Shown one piece after another: positions 8,487-22,600 of a stretch of 64,000 nt of DNA. The translations under genes and the position numbers were made by a program. The DNA is taken from contig NZ_JACHLY010000001.1 in the NCBI RefSeq assembly GCF_014204715.1, positions 4,052,501 through 4,116,500 on the forward strand. The letters are read 5' to 3'. The notes under the pieces were generated by a model that did not search any database, was not told where the DNA came from, and saw only the letters and a program-made list of their open reading frames with translations. Each line of letters begins with the position of its first letter. The stretch's first letter is position 1. The DNA comes from Streptomonospora salina. GTDB lineage: Bacteria > Actinomycetota > Actinomycetes > Streptosporangiales > Streptosporangiaceae.

Positions 8487-8589
8487 GGTTTCCTCGTTCC
8501 TCTCGTGATTTCGCGGTGAGGGTTCGTGCGGTCGAGGCCGGGGGCAGGGGCCCGGACCGCAGCGGCAGCACGAATGCGGCCCGACGGCC

Positions 8590-11500
8590 TCAGTCCCGGC
8601 GGGCGCGCCGGGACGGGGCCGCTGCGACCAGCTCGCGCAGCGCGTCGGTGAAAGACCGGGCGAGCCGCTCCACGGTCGTATCCCGGTGCCGGTTGGTCGA
8701 GTAGGTCCACGAAAACGCCAGTTGCTCGCCGGTGACCGAGCCGGTGACGTCGAGCAGGTTGGTGCGTTCCTCCTCCGGGGCATGGTCCGGGCCGGGAACG
8801 GGGACGAAGCGGCGGATCGGCCCGTCCTCCGCCTCCCCGGACTCCCCGCCGAACCGTCCCAGGTAGTTGAAGGAGACCGGGATGTCCGGCAGGGCCCGCA
8901 GCGGCTCGGTGTCGGGACCCTCCGCCAGGTACCGAAGCGCTCCGAAGCCGATGCCGCGCGGAGCCCGCCGGGACTGGCGCTTGACGGCGGCCACCGTCGC
9001 CGGCCAGCCGGCCCCTTCGGGCAGCTCCAGCAGGACCGGATGGATCGTGGTGAACCAACCGACCGTGCGGGACAGGTCCACGTCCCCGAAAAGGTCGTCC
9101 CGACCGTGCCCCTCCTTCTCGACCAGTACGCGGTCCGAACCGGTCCAGTCGGTCAGGACCCGGCCCAGCGCGGCCAGCAGCACGTCGTCGATCCGGCACC
9201 GGTAGGCCCCCGGCACCCGGGAGAGCAGGGCGCCGGTCTCCTCCCGGGACAGTTCCGAGACGGCCACGCGCTCGGAAGCCACGTCGTTGCGGCCCTGGTC
9301 CAGGTCCACCGGCACCCCGGCGGCGGTGCTGGAGGCGGTCCGGGTCCAGAACTCCAGGTCCGGGGCGAACCCGCCGTCGCGGGTGAAGGCGGCCAGGCGC
9401 TCCGCCCACACCGGGAACGGAGTGGTTTTCGCGCCCAGGTCCACCGGGCCCCCGTTGCGCAGCTGCCCGTAGGCGGCGGCCAGATCTTCGAGGAGTACCC
9501 GCCAGGACACCCCGTCCACCACCAGGTGGTGCGCCGAGAGCAGCAGCCGGTGCCGGTCGGCCGCCCCGGTGTCCACCACCACCGCCTCGAACAGCGGCCC
9601 CTCGGCCAGGCGCGCGGCGGGGCGCTCCCGGCCCGCCTCACGGGCGAGGAGGTCCTCGACACCGTCCTCCGGCAACTCGGAGGCGTCCACCACCCGTACC
9701 GCGCCAGGGGAGGCTCGGCCGTCCAGGTGCTGGCGCGAGCCCGCCCCGGTGTGCTCGACCCGCAGCCGGAGCATGTCGTGGTGGGCCAGGAGGTGTTCGG
9801 CCGCGCGGGCCAGCAGCTGCGGGTCGGTCCCGGGCGCGGCCTCAGCCAAGAGGGACATGTCGAAGTGCTCGGGGGCGCGCGGGTGCGTGTCCAGGAACCA
9901 GCGCTGCACCGGGGTGAGGGGGACCTCGCCGGTGACCGGGCCGACCGCGGCCTCCTCCGCGCCGGATGCCGACTCCTCCCGCTCGTCCACGGCCGCGGCC
10001 AGGCCCTCGACGGTCTGGTGCAGGAACACGTCCTTGGAGGTGAGCTCCCGTCCGGCCGCGCGGACCCGGGACACCAGCCGGATGCTCAGGATCGAGTCGC
10101 CGCCCAGGTCGAAGAAGTTGTCCTGGGCGCCGACCTTCTCGATGCCCAGCAGCTCCCCCCAGATCCGGGCCAGCAGGGCCTGGGTCGGCCCGTTCGGCGG
10201 TACGTACCCGGCGGTGCCGAAGGCGTCGTCGCCGGGCGCCGGCAGGGCCGCACGGTCGGTCTTGCCGTTGGCGCCGATCGGGATGTCCTCCAGTACCACC
10301 ACGGCGGACGGCACCATGTAGTCGGGCAGTAGCTGTCCCGCGCCCTTCCGCACGGCCGCAGCGTCCACGCCGGAGCCGCCCGGTGCGCTCTGGTCCGCAG
10401 CGACATATCCGACCAGCCGCCGCACGCCGGGGCGGTCCTCCCTGACGCTGGCGGCCGCGTGGCGGACCCCGGGCAGTGCCGCCAGCACCGACTCGACCTC
10501 GCCCAGCTCGATCCGGAAGCCGCGGATCTTGACCTGGTGGTCGTCGCGCCCGAGGAACTCCAGCTCGTGCCCGACGGTCCAGCGGACCACGTCCCCGGTC
10601 CGGTACAGCCGCTCCCCGGATCCCGAGGGGTCGGCGACGAAGCGCTCCGCGGTCGTGGCAGGGGCGCCGTTGTAGCCCTGGGCCAGAGACGGGCCCGCCA
10701 GGTAGAGCTCGCCGCGCACGCCGGTGGGGACCGGCCGCAGCCACCGGTCGAGGACCGCGGCGCGGGTCCCGGCGACGGGGCGGCCGATCAGCGGACGCAC
10801 CCCAGGCCGAACCGCCCAGACGGTGCTGTTCACGGTGTTCTCGGTGGGCCCGTAGAAGTTGTACACGGCGCGTACCCCCGCCGAGGCGAGCCGTTCGGCC
10901 AGAACTCCGTCCAGCGCCTCGGCGCCCACGGTCAGGACCGCGAGCAGGTGCCGTCCCTCCTCCAGCAGCCCGGCGGCCACCAGCTGGGCCAGGTAGGAGG
11001 GGGTGGTGTCGAGGTAGTCCGCCCGGTGCCGGTCCAGGAAGGCGCAGAGCGCCTCGGCGTCGGTGCGGGTGCGCTCGCCGACCACGAGTAGTCGGTGGCC
11101 GCTCAGCAGCCACACGAACGGGTCCCACGAGGCGTCGAAGGTCCACGCGGCCAGATGCGCGGCGGTGAGCACACGCCCGGCGGTCTCCGGCCGGTCCAGC
11201 ACCGCGGCCCGGTAGGCGGCGACCATGGCCACCAGATTGGCGTGTGTGACCACCACCCCCTTGGGGGTCCCGGTCGAGCCCGACGTGAACATCACGTAGG
11301 CGGGGTGCTGCCCGTGCAGGGGGCGGGTCCGCTCGGCGTCGGCGAACGGGGCGTCCGACTCCTCCCCGGCCTCGTCCACCAGCGTGACCGGCGGGCCTCC
11401 CGGCGATCCGGCTGAGACGCCGCGGGCGGCCTCCGCCGTGTCTCCGGTGGCCAGAATCCGCGTGGCGCCCGAGCTCGCCAGAACGGTGCGCGCCCGCTCG

Positions 11501-14500
11501 GCGGGAGCCGCAGGGTCGATCGGCACGTAGGCCGCCCCGGACCGCAGCACCCCGAACAGGCCGACCACCGCCTCGGCGGTGCGGGGCAGCACGGTGGCCA
11601 CCCGGTCGCCGGGGCCGACGCCCGCCCTGGCCAAATGCCGGGCAAGGCGGTTGACACGCTCGTCCAGTTCCGCAAAGGACAGTTCGGTCACGGGTGCGTC
11701 GGACGGGGTAGGCCCCTCCGGGGACGGGCCGACGGCGGACTCGGAGCGCTCTCCGGCGATCAGCGCGCAGCGCTCGGGAGCACTCGCGGCTAGCTCAGCC
11801 AGGTCGTCGAGCACGTGTGCCGCGTCGGCCCCGGTCGACGCCGCGGCCAGTGCCGCGGGAGCTTCCGCGGCCGCCCGGAGGGCGGCGCGCTCGGCTTCGG
11901 ACAGGAGGTCCACCGTGTGCACCGGCGAATCGAGGCCCGCCGCGAGCCCTGCCAGCAGAGTGCAGACGTGGGTGGCGAACCGGTCGGCGGTCTCGGGGGC
12001 GAACAAGTCGGTGTCGTATTCCACCGAGCCGTGCAGGCGCCCGCCGTCCTCGTAGAAATCGACGCTGAGGTCGAACAGCGAACTGTGCCGGGCCAGCGGC
12101 TGCTCCGCTACGGTCAGCCCGTCGATCTCCCAGGTCTGCCCGGGCGCGTTCTGCAACGCGACGACGGCCTGTACCAGGGTGGGCCGGGAGGGGTCGCGGC
12201 GCGGCGCGACGGCGTCCACCACGGTGTCGAAGGGGACGTCGCCGTTCTGGAAGGCGGTGAGCAGCGTCTCGCGGACCTCCGTCAGCAGTTCGCGTCCGGT
12301 GCGTGTCTCGTCCACGTACTTCCGCAGCGCGAGCGTGTTGACGAAGAACCCGACCGCGTCCTCCAGCTCCGCGTGGTCCCGGCCGGAGGTCACCGTCCCC
12401 AGGACGATGTCACGCTGCCCGGTGTAGCGGGACAGGACGACCTGCACCGCGGCGGTCAGCACCATGAACAGGGTGACGCCGCAGGAGGCCTCGACCTCCC
12501 GGACCGCGGCCAGGGTCGCGTCCGGGACTGCGAAGGTACGGGTCGCGCCGCGTCCCCGGCGCACCGGGGGCCGCGGGTGGTCGGTCGGCAAGGCCAAGGG
12601 CTCGGCGCCGTCCAGCAGTTCCCGCCAGTGGTCGAGTCGCCGCTGGAAGGGGGCGGACTCCAGGTAGGCGTCCTGCCAGGCTGCGAAGTCGCCATACTGC
12701 AAGCGGGGGCGGCGCAGCCCGGCCCGCTCGGCTAGCGCCTCCGGCCCGTCCCCGCTGCCCGCCGGCGCGGCGGCCCGGTATAGGGCGCCGAGCTCGCGGG
12801 TCAGCACCGACAGCGACCAGGCGTCCACGACGATGTGGTGGATGCCCAGAGCGAGCACGTGTTCCTCGGGGCCCATGGTGACCAGCAGGGACCGGAAGAG
12901 AGGGCCCGTCGCCAGGTCGAAGGGGCGGTGGATGAATGCGGCGAGCGCCTCCTCGAGCTCGGCTTCGCGCTCCGGAGCGGGCACGGCGCTCAGGTCGGCC
13001 GACTCCGGGGCCGGCGCACCCTCGGGGGCGCCGATGACCTGTACCGGCCGCCCGTCCCGCTCGGCGAATACGGTGCGGAGCGACTCGTGCCGATGGACCA
13101 AGGCGTCCAGAGCGGCGTCCAGAGCGGCCGTGTCCAAGGGCCCGTTCAGCCGCAGCGCGCCGCCGGAGTTGTATTCGGCGCCGCCGGGCTCGTACCGGTC
13201 GAGGAACCACAGGCGGCGCTGGGCCGCCGACAGCGGAAGGCCGCCGTCGCGGGGAACGGGCACCGGGGCGCCGACGAGATCCCCGTCCGTGTCACCGTCG
13301 CGGTCTGCGCTGTCGGCGTCCCGAGCCGCCCCGGTGCCTCCGGTGGCCCCGGCGGTCAGCGGCCCAGCCAGTTCGGCGATGGTCGGGCGGTCGAAGACCG
13401 TGCGCACCGACAGCCGGACCCCGAACGCGTCGGCGGCGCGCGCGACCATCCGAAGCGCCGCGACGGAGTCGCCGCCCACGCGGAAGAAGTCGTCGTGCAC
13501 CCCGACGCGCTCCAGGCCGAGCAGGTCGCACCAGAGCCCGGCCAGGTCGCGCTCGGCGGGGGTGCGCGGCTCCGTGTAGGCGCTCCGGGATTGGGCCGCC
13601 CAGTCGATCGCGGGCAGCGCCGCGCGGTCGGTTTTGCCGTTGGGGGTCAACGGGATGCGGTCGACTGTAGCGAACGCGGCGGGGACCATATACCCGGGCA
13701 GCACCTCGGCCGCCCGCTCAGCCAGCTCATCCGGGGAAGGAGTTCGTCCGTCGCCGGGGACCACGTAGGCGGCGAGCCGGCGCCCGGCCCCGGAGCCGGT
13801 CCGGTCGGCGACGGCGACCGCCTGCTCGACCTCGGGCAGGTCGGCCAGCGCGGCCGCCACCTCGCCGGGCTCGATGCGGTGCCCACGCACCTTGACCTGG
13901 TCGTCCGCCCGTCCCCGGAACTCCAGTTCCCCGTCGGGGCGGCGGCGCACGACATCGCCGGAGCGGTAGAGGCGGGCCCCGGGCGGCCCGAACGGGTCGG
14001 CGACGAACCGCTCGGAGGTCAGGCCGGCCCGGTTCCAGTAGCCGAGCGCGAGCCCGTCCCCGCCGATGTACAGTTCGCCGGGGACCCCGTCGCGCACCGG
14101 GCGCAGCCAGCGGTCGAGCACCGCCGTCCGGGTTCCGGCGACCGGTGCGCCCATGGGCGGTGCGCCTGGCCCCGACAGCGGAGTGCTCATGGTGGTGCAC
14201 ACCGTGGCCTCGGTGGGGCCGTATGCGTTGTACATCCGTCGGCCGGGGGAGAACCGCTCGACCAGTTCCCCGGGCCAGGCCTCGCCGGCGACGAGCAGGT
14301 GCTCGACAGGGCCCAGGTCGTCGGGGGCCAGGCTCGCCAGCAGCGCCGGGGGCAGGGTGACGTGGGTGATCCGGTACGCGCGGAGTGCTGCGGGCAGCCC
14401 GTCGCCGGCCAGGTCGGCGCGCGGGAGCAGCACGGCCGCCGCTCCGTTGAGCAGCGCGACCAGCAGTTCGGCGACGGAGGCGTCGAAGCTCGGTGAGGCG

Positions 14501-16539
14501 AACTGCAGCATCCGGGAGCCGGGGCCGACCTCCATCGTCCGTCCTTGGGTCTGGGCCAGGGCCGCGATGCCGCTGTGCGATACCGCCACACCCTTGGGAC
14601 GCCCGGTGGATCCGGAGGTGTAGATCATGTACGCCGGGTCGTGCACCGAGGCGGCCTCGCGCAGCGGCACGCCGTCCCGGCCCTCCCCGGGGTGCAGCAC
14701 GCGTACCCGGTCGGGCAGCCGGCCGGCCAGGCGATCGGACGGATCCGCGGTGGTCAGCACCGCCGACATCCCCGAGTCCTCGGCCATGTACGCCAACCGC
14801 CCGTCCGGGTATTCCGGGTCCAGCGGCAGGTACACCGCTCCTGCGTACACGGCCGCCAGGAACAGCACGGCGGTCTCCGGTCCGCGCTCCAGGCACACCC
14901 CCACCCGGTCTCCGCGCCGAACCCCCTGCGCGCGCAGGTAGCCGGCGATCCGGGCGGCCCGGTCGTCGAGTTCGGCGAAGGACAACGTCTCCTCGGAGCC
15001 GATCAGGGCTGCGGCGTCCGGGTGGGCGGTCACACGTCCCGCGACCAGGTCCGGCAGCGGGCGAGGGGCGGGGCCGGCGGGTCCGGCCGACGCGTCGGCG
15101 CCCCGGCCGCCCGGTCGCTGAGCCCGCAGAGGGCGGACGTCGTCGGCGCACTCGAGCGCTTCCACCAGGTCGGAGACGAAGCGGGCGACGGTGGCCTCGT
15201 CGAACAGGTCGGTGTTGAACTCGGCAGACCCGGCGACCCCCTCCGCGTCCTGGCGGAACTCCAGGGTCAGGTCGAACACCGCGTGTTCACGCCGTACCGG
15301 GAACGGCTGTACTTCGAGGCTGTCCAGGGACGGCTCGCCACCTCCGGCGTTCTGCAGCACGACCGCGGCCTGCACCAGCGGCGGCACCGCCGGGTCCCGT
15401 TCGGTCAGCACCGCGTCGACGACCGCGTCGAACGGCACCTCGGCGTGGTCGAAGTCGGCCAGGACGTCGTTCCGCGTCCGGGCGAGGTTCCCGGCGAACG
15501 ACAGCGTCTCGTCCACGCGGCCGCGCAAGGCGAGGGTGTTGACGAAGAACCCGGTCAAGCTGTGCAGCCGGGGGTCCTCCCGGCCCGCCGTGACGGTGCC
15601 CAGGACCACGTCGTCGCTGCAGGTCCAGCGTGCCATGGCGACCCGGGCGGCGGTCATCAGCACCATGAACAGGTTGGCGCCGCCCTCGTGCCCGACCTGC
15701 TCCAGGCGGGCCACCAGCTCAGCGGGCAGACGGAAGGCGTGGTTGGCACCCTGCATGCTCCGCACCGGCGGCCGGGGCCGGTCGGCGGGCATCTCCAGTG
15801 GCTGCGCCCCCGCCAGCCGCTCCCGCCAGTGGGCGAGCGAGCGCTCGTATGATGCTCCGCTGAGTCGCCCGCGCTGCCAGGAGGCGTAGTCGGCGTACTG
15901 GAACGGGAGCGGCTCCAGGTCTGCGGCGAGGTCGCTGCCGCAACGGTCGGGGGCCCGGAGGGCGGCTGTGTACAGCCGGTCCAGCTCGTCCTGGAGGGTG
16001 CCCAGCGACCATCCGTCGGTGATGATGTGGTGCAGTACGGCAAGGAGCACGTGGCGGTGCGGCCCGGTCCGGAACAGGTGCACACGCAGCGGCGGCCCGG
16101 CTTCCAGATCGAAGGGGGCGGCGTAGTGGCGGGCGACCAGGTCGTCCAGGTCGTCCTCGTCGGCGTCGGTGATCGGGAGCGAAAGCGGCGAAGGAGGCCC
16201 GACGACCTGCCGGCCCTCCCCGTCGACCTCGCGGAAGGTGGTGCGCAGCGGCTCATGCCGGTGGACCAGGGCGGTCAGAGCCCGCCCGAGCGCGTCGGTG
16301 CTCAGGTCGCCGCGCAGATCCAGGGCGAACCCCGAGTTGTAGTCGGCTCGGCCCGGTTCGATCCGGTCCAGGACCCACAGCCGCTGCTGGGCGAAGGACA
16401 GCGCGGCCGGCGCGTCCCGGTCGAGTATCGGTACCTCGTCGGTGCGTCTCCCCCGGTCGCGCAGGCGACGCTGCACCTCCTCCCGCAACCGGGTGCGGTC
16501 CGGGGACGTGCCGTCGGCGCCTCCGTGGGCGTCGTTCAT
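8590..16539 (-). CDS. Terminal NRPS: C-A-T / C-A-T-E (modules 5 and 6)
   Basis: The 2649-residue protein has, in order: C (about 30-470, HHIITDG), A (500-970; code by position D-A-A-T-L-A-A-V-C-K), T (Ser near 1026, GGDSVAAL), C (1100-1540, HHIVVDA), A (1560-2095; code D-A-D-D-L-V-F-V-N-K), T (Ser near 2148, GGDSILSI) and E (2195-2640; [15 protein letters not shown]). It extends a tetrapeptide by two residues and epimerises the sixth. There is no thioesterase, reductase or terminal C domain after E, so release must occur in trans, most likely by the PBP-like enzyme at 30718. The ATG at 16539 was chosen because AGGAG lies just upstream and earlier in-frame codons are non-homologous. The last C domain has DA in place of DG in its active-site motif. 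Acidic residues at code positions 239 and 278 of the last A domain suggest a basic substrate, as inference only. Confidence 0.95.
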   Translation of the reverse strand: MNDAHGGADGTSPDRTRLREEVQRRLRDRGRRTDEVPILDRDAPAALSFAQQRLWVLDRIEPGRADYNSGFALDLRGDLSTDALGRALTALVHRHEPLRTTFREVDGEGRQVVGPPSPLSLPITDADEDDLDDLVARHYAAPFDLEAGPPLRVHLFRTGPHRHVLLAVLHHIITDGWSLGTLQDELDRLYTAALRAPDRCGSDLAADLEPLPFQYADYASWQRGRLSGASYERSLAHWRERLAGAQPLEMPADRPRPPVRSMQGANHAFRLPAELVARLEQVGHEGGANLFMVLMTAARVAMARWTCSDDVVLGTVTAGREDPRLHSLTGFFVNTLALRGRVDETLSFAGNLARTRNDVLADFDHAEVPFDAVVDAVLTERDPAVPPLVQAAVVLQNAGGGEPSLDSLEVQPFPVRREHAVFDLTLEFRQDAEGVAGSAEFNTDLFDEATVARFVSDLVEALECADDVRPLRAQRPGGRGADASAGPAGPAPRPLPDLVAGRVTAHPDAAALIGSEETLSFAELDDRAARIAGYLRAQGVRRGDRVGVCLERGPETAVLFLAAVYAGAVYLPLDPEYPDGRLAYMAEDSGMSAVLTTADPSDRLAGRLPDRVRVLHPGEGRDGVPLREAASVHDPAYMIYTSGSTGRPKGVAVSHSGIAALAQTQGRTMEVGPGSRMLQFASPSFDASVAELLVALLNGAAAVLLPRADLAGDGLPAALRAYRITHVTLPPALLASLAPDDLGPVEHLLVAGEAWPGELVERFSPGRRMYNAYGPTEATVCTTMSTPLSGPGAPPMGAPVAGTRTAVLDRWLRPVRDGVPGELYIGGDGLALGYWNRAGLTSERFVADPFGPPGARLYRSGDVVRRRPDGELEFRGRADDQVKVRGHRIEPGEVAAALADLPEVEQAVAVADRTGSGAGRRLAAYVVPGDGRTPSPDELAERAAEVLPGYMVPAAFATVDRIPLTPNGKTDRAALPAIDWAAQSRSAYTEPRTPAERDLAGLWCDLLGLERVGVHDDFFRVGGDSVAALRMVARAADAFGVRLSVRTVFDRPTIAELAGPLTAGATGGTGAARDADSADRDGDTDGDLVGAPVPVPRDGGLPLSAAQRRLWFLDRYEPGGAEYNSGGALRLNGPLDTAALDAALDALVHRHESLRTVFAERDGRPVQVIGAPEGAPAPESADLSAVPAPEREAELEEALAAFIHRPFDLATGPLFRSLLVTMGPEEHVLALGIHHIVVDAWSLSVLTRELGALYRAAAPAGSGDGPEALAERAGLRRPRLQYGDFAAWQDAYLESAPFQRRLDHWRELLDGAEPLALPTDHPRPPVRRGRGATRTFAVPDATLAAVREVEASCGVTLFMVLTAAVQVVLSRYTGQRDIVLGTVTSGRDHAELEDAVGFFVNTLALRKYVDETRTGRELLTEVRETLLTAFQNGDVPFDTVVDAVAPRRDPSRPTLVQAVVALQNAPGQTWEIDGLTVAEQPLARHSSLFDLSVDFYEDGGRLHGSVEYDTDLFAPETADRFATHVCTLLAGLAAGLDSPVHTVDLLSEAERAALRAAAEAPAALAAASTGADAAHVLDDLAELAASAPERCALIAGERSESAVGPSPEGPTPSDAPVTELSFAELDERVNRLARHLARAGVGPGDRVATVLPRTAEAVVGLFGVLRSGAAYVPIDPAAPAERARTVLASSGATRILATGDTAEAARGVSAGSPGGPPVTLVDEAGEESDAPFADAERTRPLHGQHPAYVMFTSGSTGTPKGVVVTHANLVAMVAAYRAAVLDRPETAGRVLTAAHLAAWTFDASWDPFVWLLSGHRLLVVGERTRTDAEALCAFLDRHRADYLDTTPSYLAQLVAAGLLEEGRHLLAVLTVGAEALDGVLAERLASAGVRAVYNFYGPTENTVNSTVWAVRPGVRPLIGRPVAGTRAAVLDRWLRPVPTGVRGELYLAGPSLAQGYNGAPATTAERFVADPSGSGERLYRTGDVVRWTVGHELEFLGRDDHQVKIRGFRIELGEVESVLAALPGVRHAAASVREDRPGVRRLVGYVAADQSAPGGSGVDAAAVRKGAGQLLPDYMVPSAVVVLEDIPIGANGKTDRAALPAPGDDAFGTAGYVPPNGPTQALLARIWGELLGIEKVGAQDNFFDLGGDSILSIRLVSRVRAAGRELTSKDVFLHQTVEGLAAAVDEREESASGAEEAAVGPVTGEVPLTPVQRWFLDTHPRAPEHFDMSLLAEAAPGTDPQLLARAAEHLLAHHDMLRLRVEHTGAGSRQHLDGRASPGAVRVVDASELPEDGVEDLLAREAGRERPAARLAEGPLFEAVVVDTGAADRHRLLLSAHHLVVDGVSWRVLLEDLAAAYGQLRNGGPVDLGAKTTPFPVWAERLAAFTRDGGFAPDLEFWTRTASSTAAGVPVDLDQGRNDVASERVAVSELSREETGALLSRVPGAYRCRIDDVLLAALGRVLTDWTGSDRVLVEKEGHGRDDLFGDVDLSRTVGWFTTIHPVLLELPEGAGWPATVAAVKRQSRRAPRGIGFGALRYLAEGPDTEPLRALPDIPVSFNYLGRFGGESGEAEDGPIRRFVPVPGPDHAPEEERTNLLDVTGSVTGEQLAFSWTYSTNRHRDTTVERLARSFTDALRELVAAAPSRRARRD

Positions 16540-16678
16540 GTGATTCTCCTGCTGTGGTGGTGGCTGTGTCGGCGGCTGCACCGGCCGCCGTGCTCTAGGA
16601 GGGAGCGGGTGGGAAGAAGAGGTCGGGAGGCGGGGTGTCGGAGTTGCCGGGCGCGAGCCGCACCACCCCTCCGGGCCG

Positions 16679-19600
16679 TCAGTCCGCCGGCTCGCCCATG
16701 AGCGCGTCCTCGACTTCCTTGGCGTAAGCCCGGACGGTCTGGTGGTCGAACAGGGCCCGGGTGGGCACGGTGACGTCCAGGGCATCCCGGATCCCGGCGG
16801 CGACCTGGAGGCTCATCACCGAGTCGCCGCCGGCGTCGAAGAAGTTGTCGTCGCGCCCGACCCGGTCGAGCTTGAGCACCTCCGCCCACACCTCGGCCAC
16901 CAGCTCCTCGGTGGGCGTTTCCGGCGGCGCGTACCGGTCCTCGGTGATCCGCGTCCAGTCCGGAGTGGGCAGCGCTCGGCGGTCCACCTTGCCGTTGTCG
17001 TTGAGCGGCAGAGACTCCACGACGGTCAGGACCGACGGGATCATGTAGGCGGGCAGGGACCGGGCGAGTTCGTCCGCGGCGGCTGCGGTGTCGACGGCGC
17101 CGGGCGCGGACTCGGTCAGGTACCCCGCCAGCACCTGCGCCCCCGAGGGCGAGGAGGTCACCGCCGCCGCGCCCCGGGCTGCTCCCCGGACACCCGCCAG
17201 CGCGGTCTCGATCTCGCCGAGCTCGATCCGGAAGCCGCGGAGTTTGATCTGACCGTCGGCGCGGCCGACGAAAGCGATCTGTCCGTCGCCCTCCCAGCGG
17301 ACCAGGTCGCCGGTGCGGTACATGCGGGCGCCGGGAGGGCCGTAGGGGTCGGCGACGAACCGCTCGGCGGTCAGTCCCGGCTTGCGGCCGTAGCCGCGCG
17401 CCACGCCGTCCCCGCCGAGGTAGAGTTCGCCGACCGCGCCGACCGGGAGCGGGCGCAGGGCCGTGTCCAGCACGCGGGCGCGGGTTCCGTCCATCGGCCG
17501 ACCGATCGGACAGCTCCCCGCGTGCACCCGATCCCGCCCGATCGGGGTGCAGGTCGCGAACGTCGTGGTTTCGGTCGGCCCGTAGACGTGCACCACCTCG
17601 GTGTCCCCGCACTCCTCCAGCACGCGGGCGAAGGACGACGGGTCGGCGGCCTCGCCGCCGGTCCACACCTGGTGCAGCCCGGCGAAGCAGCCCGGGTCCT
17701 GCCGGGCGAAGAGGTTGAACAGGGCGGTGGTCAGGAAGACCGCGCTCACTCCGTGGTCGCGGACGGCGCCGCGGACCGTGTCGGCGGTGATACCGCCCTC
17801 GGGGGCCACCACGACGGTGCCGCCGTTGAGCAGCGGTACCCAGACCTCGTAGGTGGCCGCGTCGAAGGCGTGCGGGGAGTGGAACAGGACCCGCCCGTGG
17901 GCCGCCCCCGTCCACCGGCCGTCCCGGGTGAGGGCCACGATGTTGCGATGGTCGACCACCACGCCCTTGGGTGTACCTGTGGACCCGGAGGTGAACATGG
18001 TGTAGGCGGCCGAGGTCGGAAGCGTCCGCGGGGCGGCGTCGCCCACCGGGCGGGCCGCGTTCCGGCCGGCGGTGACCGCGGTGATCCCGTCGGGGCCGTA
18101 ACGGTGCACGGCGATCGGAGCCGCCCCGGTGAACAGGTCCAGCGCACCGGGTGCGGCGATCGCGGTGTCCACCCCGCTGTCGGCGGCCAGGGCGGCCACC
18201 CGCTCGGCGGGCACGGCGTCATGCAGCGGGACGTAGGCGGCCCCCGCTTTGAGGACTCCCAGCATGGCGGCGACGACGTGCGGCGAGCGCGGCAGTGCCA
18301 GGAACACCCGGGAGTCGGGGGTCGTTCCGTGGGCCCGCAGGTGCGCGGCGACCTCTTCGGCGCGCCGGTCCAGTTCGGCGTAGGTCCACTCTGTGTCGGG
18401 GCCGATGAGCGCAGTGGCGCCGGGGCGTAGCCGCACCTGTTCGGCGAACAGTTCGTCCACCGTGCGCTCGGGCGGGTCCAGCGCGGCGCCGTCGGTGAAG
18501 TCGGCCGTAGCGGAGGCGTCAGCGCCGCGTACCGCGCCAAGGGGGCGCTCGCCGTCGGCCGCTAGGCCGACGAGGAGCGCCGCCAGGTCGTCGAGCAGGG
18601 ATTCGGCGGTGGCCTCGTTGAAGTGGTCGGGCTCGTAGCCGATGAGCAGGCGGATGCGTTCGGTGGCGTATGCGCTGAGTGCGAGCGGGTAGTTGGTGGC
18701 TTCTTCGGCGGCGACGCTGAGGACGTCGATGCCGTGGTCGCGGGCGGTTTGTGTGTCGACGGGGTAGTTCTCGAACACCACGATGCTGTCGAACAGTTGG
18801 GTGTCGCCGGAGAGGCCGGCTTCGCGTTGGATGCGGGAGAGGGGGACGTAGTCGTGTTGCCGGGCGGCGGCCTGGTGTTCTTGGAGGTGGTGGAGCCAGG
18901 TGGTGACGGGGGTGTGGGGGGTGATGGGGATGCGGACGGGGAGGGTGTTGATGAAGATGCCGATGGTGTTTTCGATGTCGGGTTGGTCGGCGGGGCGTCC
19001 GGAGGTGGTGGCGCCGAAGACGATGTCGGTGTCGCCGGAGTGGGCGGAGAGCAGTAGGGCCCAGGCGCCTTGGACGAGGGCGTTGACGGTGAGGCCGTGT
19101 TCGCGGGCGAAGCGGTGCACGGTGTCGGAGTGGTGGCGGGGCAGGTGTGTTTCCACGCGGGTTCGGGAGCGGGCGGTGCGGGTGTCCTGGGGTGGGCGGT
19201 CGTAGGGGAGTGGGGTGGGGGAGGTGATGTCGGTGAGGGTGTGGCGCCAGTGGTCGAGTCCGGTTCGGTCGTCTTGGTTGTTGATCCAGGCGAGGTGGTC
19301 GCGGAACGGGGGGCGGGTGGGGAGGGGTTTGCCGTTGTAGGCGGTGAAGACGTCGGAGAGGACCAGGGGCAGGCTCCAGCCGTCCAGGAGGAGGTGGTGG
19401 AAGGTCCAGATCAGGGTGGTGCGGGTGGGGGAGAGGCGGGCGAGTGCGATGCGCATGAGGGGGGCGCGGGTGAGGTCTATGCCGGTCTGCTGGTCGTGGG
19501 TGCCCAGGTCGGTCAGGGCCTGGTTCTGGTCGTGGGGGGGAAGGTGGCGCCAGTCGTGGTGGGTGGTGGGGAGGTGGGCGTGGTCGGGGACGGTTTGGAC

Positions 19601-22600
19601 GGGGGTGTCGAGGCCGTCCCAGGCGGGGGTGGCGCGGAGGGCGGGGGTGGTGTCGATGACGTGTTGCCAGGCGCGGGCCAGGCGGTGGGGGTCTTCGACG
19701 TTGTCCAGGTGGAGGGTGAGTTGTTCGAGGTAGGCGGGGTCTTCGTCCAGTACGGAGTGGAAGAGCATGCCTTGTTGCATGGGGGTGAGGGGGAGGATGT
19801 CGCGGGTGTCGGGGGTGGTGAGGCGGTCGATGGTGTGCTGGTCGAGGTCGACGAGGGGGAAGTCGGAGGGGGTGGCGCCGCCGGCGTCGTCGCTGAGGCA
19901 GTGCTGGATGAGGGTGTGCAGGGCGGTGGTGTAGTCCTCGGCGAGGGCGGTCACGGTCGCCCGGTCGTGGGTGCGGTCGGAGAAGATCCAGTCGAAGGCG
20001 AGGGTGTCGTCTTCGATGCGGCCGACGATGTCGAGGAGGTGGGTGCGTTCTTCTCGGGGGTCGTGTTCGTGGCCGGTGTTGAGTTGGAGTCCGGTGTGGA
20101 GGGTGTCGGTTTCGGTGTCGAAGCGGCCGAGGTAGTTGAAGGAGATGTCGGGGTGGGGGATGTGGTCGAGGTCGGTGGTGGTGGCGAGGTGGCGTAGAGC
20201 GCCGTAGCCGAGTCCGCGTGTGGGGACGGAGCGCAGCATCTCCTTGGTGGTTTTGATGCGGGTGTCCCAGTCGCCGGTGGAGGTGAGGGCGATGGGGAAC
20301 ATGGTGGTGAACCAGCCGACGGTGCGGGAGAGGTCGAGGTCGTCGAAGAGGTCTTCGCGGCCGTGTCCTTCCAGGTCGATGAGGAGTTGTTCGGTGTCGG
20401 CCCATTCGGTGAGCACGGGGGCGAGGGCGGTCAGGAGGAGGTCGTTGATCTGGGTGCGGTAGGCGTGGGGCGCTTCGCGGAGCAGGGCTCGGGTGGTGTG
20501 GGGGGTCAGGCGGGTGGTGACGGTGTGTTGTGAGGAGGCGGGGCCGTTGCCGGGGTGGTCGTGGTCGCGGGGGATGCGGGCCGGGGTGTGGGCGAGGTCG
20601 GTCCAGTGGCGGGTTTCGTGGTCGAAGTGTCCGTCGTGTGTGGCCTGGGTGAGGCGGTGGGCCCAGGTGGGGAAGGGGGTGGTGCGTTTGCCGAGGTCGA
20701 TGGGGTGGCCGGTGGTGGTTTGGCGGTAGGCGGTGGTGAGGTCTTCGAGGAGGATGCGCCAGGAGATGCCGTCGGTGACGAGGTGGTGGGCGACGATGAG
20801 CAGGCGGGGGGCGTTCTGGTCGGTGAACAGCACCATGCGCATCATCGGGCCTGATTGCGGGTCCAGTGAGGATTGGGTGCGGTGGGTGTGGTGGGAGAGG
20901 GCTTCTTGGGTCTGGTGTGTGTCGAGGCCGGTGAGGTCGACGGTTTCGATGGCGGGGTGGGTGTTTGCGGGGTCGGCGATGTGGAATTCGCCGGTGGCCT
21001 CCATTCGGAGGCGGAGCATGTCGTGGTGGTGCAGCAAGGCGGCGGCTGCGGCGGGCAGGGCGCTGGTGTCGGTGTCGTGTTCCAGGTCGAGCAGGACCGA
21101 CATGTTGAAGTGGTGCGGTGCTATGGGGTGGGTGTGCTGGAACCAGCGCATGATGGGTGTGGGGGTGAGGGGTCCGGTGGTGGGGCCTGTGGGGGTGGGT
21201 TGGTCGGTGTGGTTGGTTTGGGCGACGGTGGCGAGTGCTGCGGGTGTGGGGTGGGCGAAGACGTGTTTGGAGGTGATGGTGATGCCGGCGTTGCGGGCGC
21301 GGGAGACGAGTTGGATGCTCAGGATCGAGTCGCCGCCCAGTGCGAAGAAGTCGTCGTGTATGCCGATGTTCTCTTCTGCGAGGACGGTGGTGAATGCTTC
21401 GGTCAGGATCCGCTCGGTCTCGGAGCGTGGGGCGATGTATCCGTTTCCGGTTTGTGTTGTCCAGTCGGGTGTCGGGAGCGCCCGGTGGTCCACTTTCCCG
21501 TTGGGGGTGAGCGGTACGGCGTCCACGGGCAGGACGGCCGCTGGGACCAGGTGCGCCGGCAGTGTCCGGGCGAGCCGGTCCCGCACCTCGACCGGATCGG
21601 CGCCGCCCGCCACGTAGCCGACCAGCGCGGCTCCGCCGGGCGCGTCGCGGCGGACCGCGACTGCCGCCTGCCGGACCCCGGGCAGTGCGACCAGTGCCGA
21701 TTCGACCTCGCCCGGTTCGATCCGCAAGCCGCGGAGTTTGATCTGCTCGTCGGCGCGGCCGACGTATTCCAGTTGCCCGTCGCGGTTCCAGCGGACCAGG
21801 TCGCCGGTGCGGTACATGCGGGCGCCGGGAGGTCCGTAGGGGTCGGCGACGAAGCGTTCGGCGGTCAGGCCGGGTCGGCCCGTGTAGCCGCGGGCGAGTC
21901 CCGCCCCGCCGATGTGCAGTTCGCCGACCGCGCCGATCGGGGTGCGGCGCAGAAGGCCGTCGAGGACACGAAGCCGCGTCCCCTGGACGGGGCGTCCGAT
22001 CGGCGGTGCCTGGCCTAGAGCGAGCGGATCACTGAGCGAGGCGGCGATGGTGGTCTCGGTCGGCCCGTAGGCGTTGACCATGCGACGGCCCGGTGCCCAC
22101 CGGTTGACCAGTTCGGCCGGGCACGCCTCCGCGCCGACCACCAGTGTGCGCAGGTCCGGATAGCTCCCCGCCGGAACGGTGGCCAGGATGGACGGCGGAA
22201 TGATGGTCAGGCCGACGCGGTAGTGCAGCAGTGTCCAGGCCAGGTCCTCGCCGACCAGCGGCCCCGGCTCGGGCACGACCAGGGCGGCGCCTGCGCCGAA
22301 GGCCATCAGGACCTCCATGACCGAGGCGTCGAAGCTGGACGAGGCGAGCTGCAGGACCCGGAAGCGGGGGTCGGTCCCGAAGCGTTCGACCATGGACGCG
22401 GCGAACGCGCCGATCCCGTGGTGAGTCACCACGGTGCCCTTGGGCGTGCCGGTGGACCCGGACGTGTAGATGACGTAGGCGGGGTCGTCCGGGCCGGGTG
22501 GTGCGGGGGCGGATGCACCCCCGGCGTCCGCGTCCGCGGGAGCGGAGCCGGCGGTCAGCTCGGCGAGGGTGGTGCGCGGCGGCCCGGCGGTTCCGTCGGC

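Noticed and set aside
19070-20197. 375-codon plus frame (and its copy at 23543) inside the NRPS
   Set aside because: Gly/Val/Glu-rich antisense shadow of E and C domains; duplicated only because the NRPS block is duplicated.
18519-20405. Long Arg/His/Pro-rich minus frame
   Set aside because: Same strand, other frame of the NRPS; pure low-complexity shadow.
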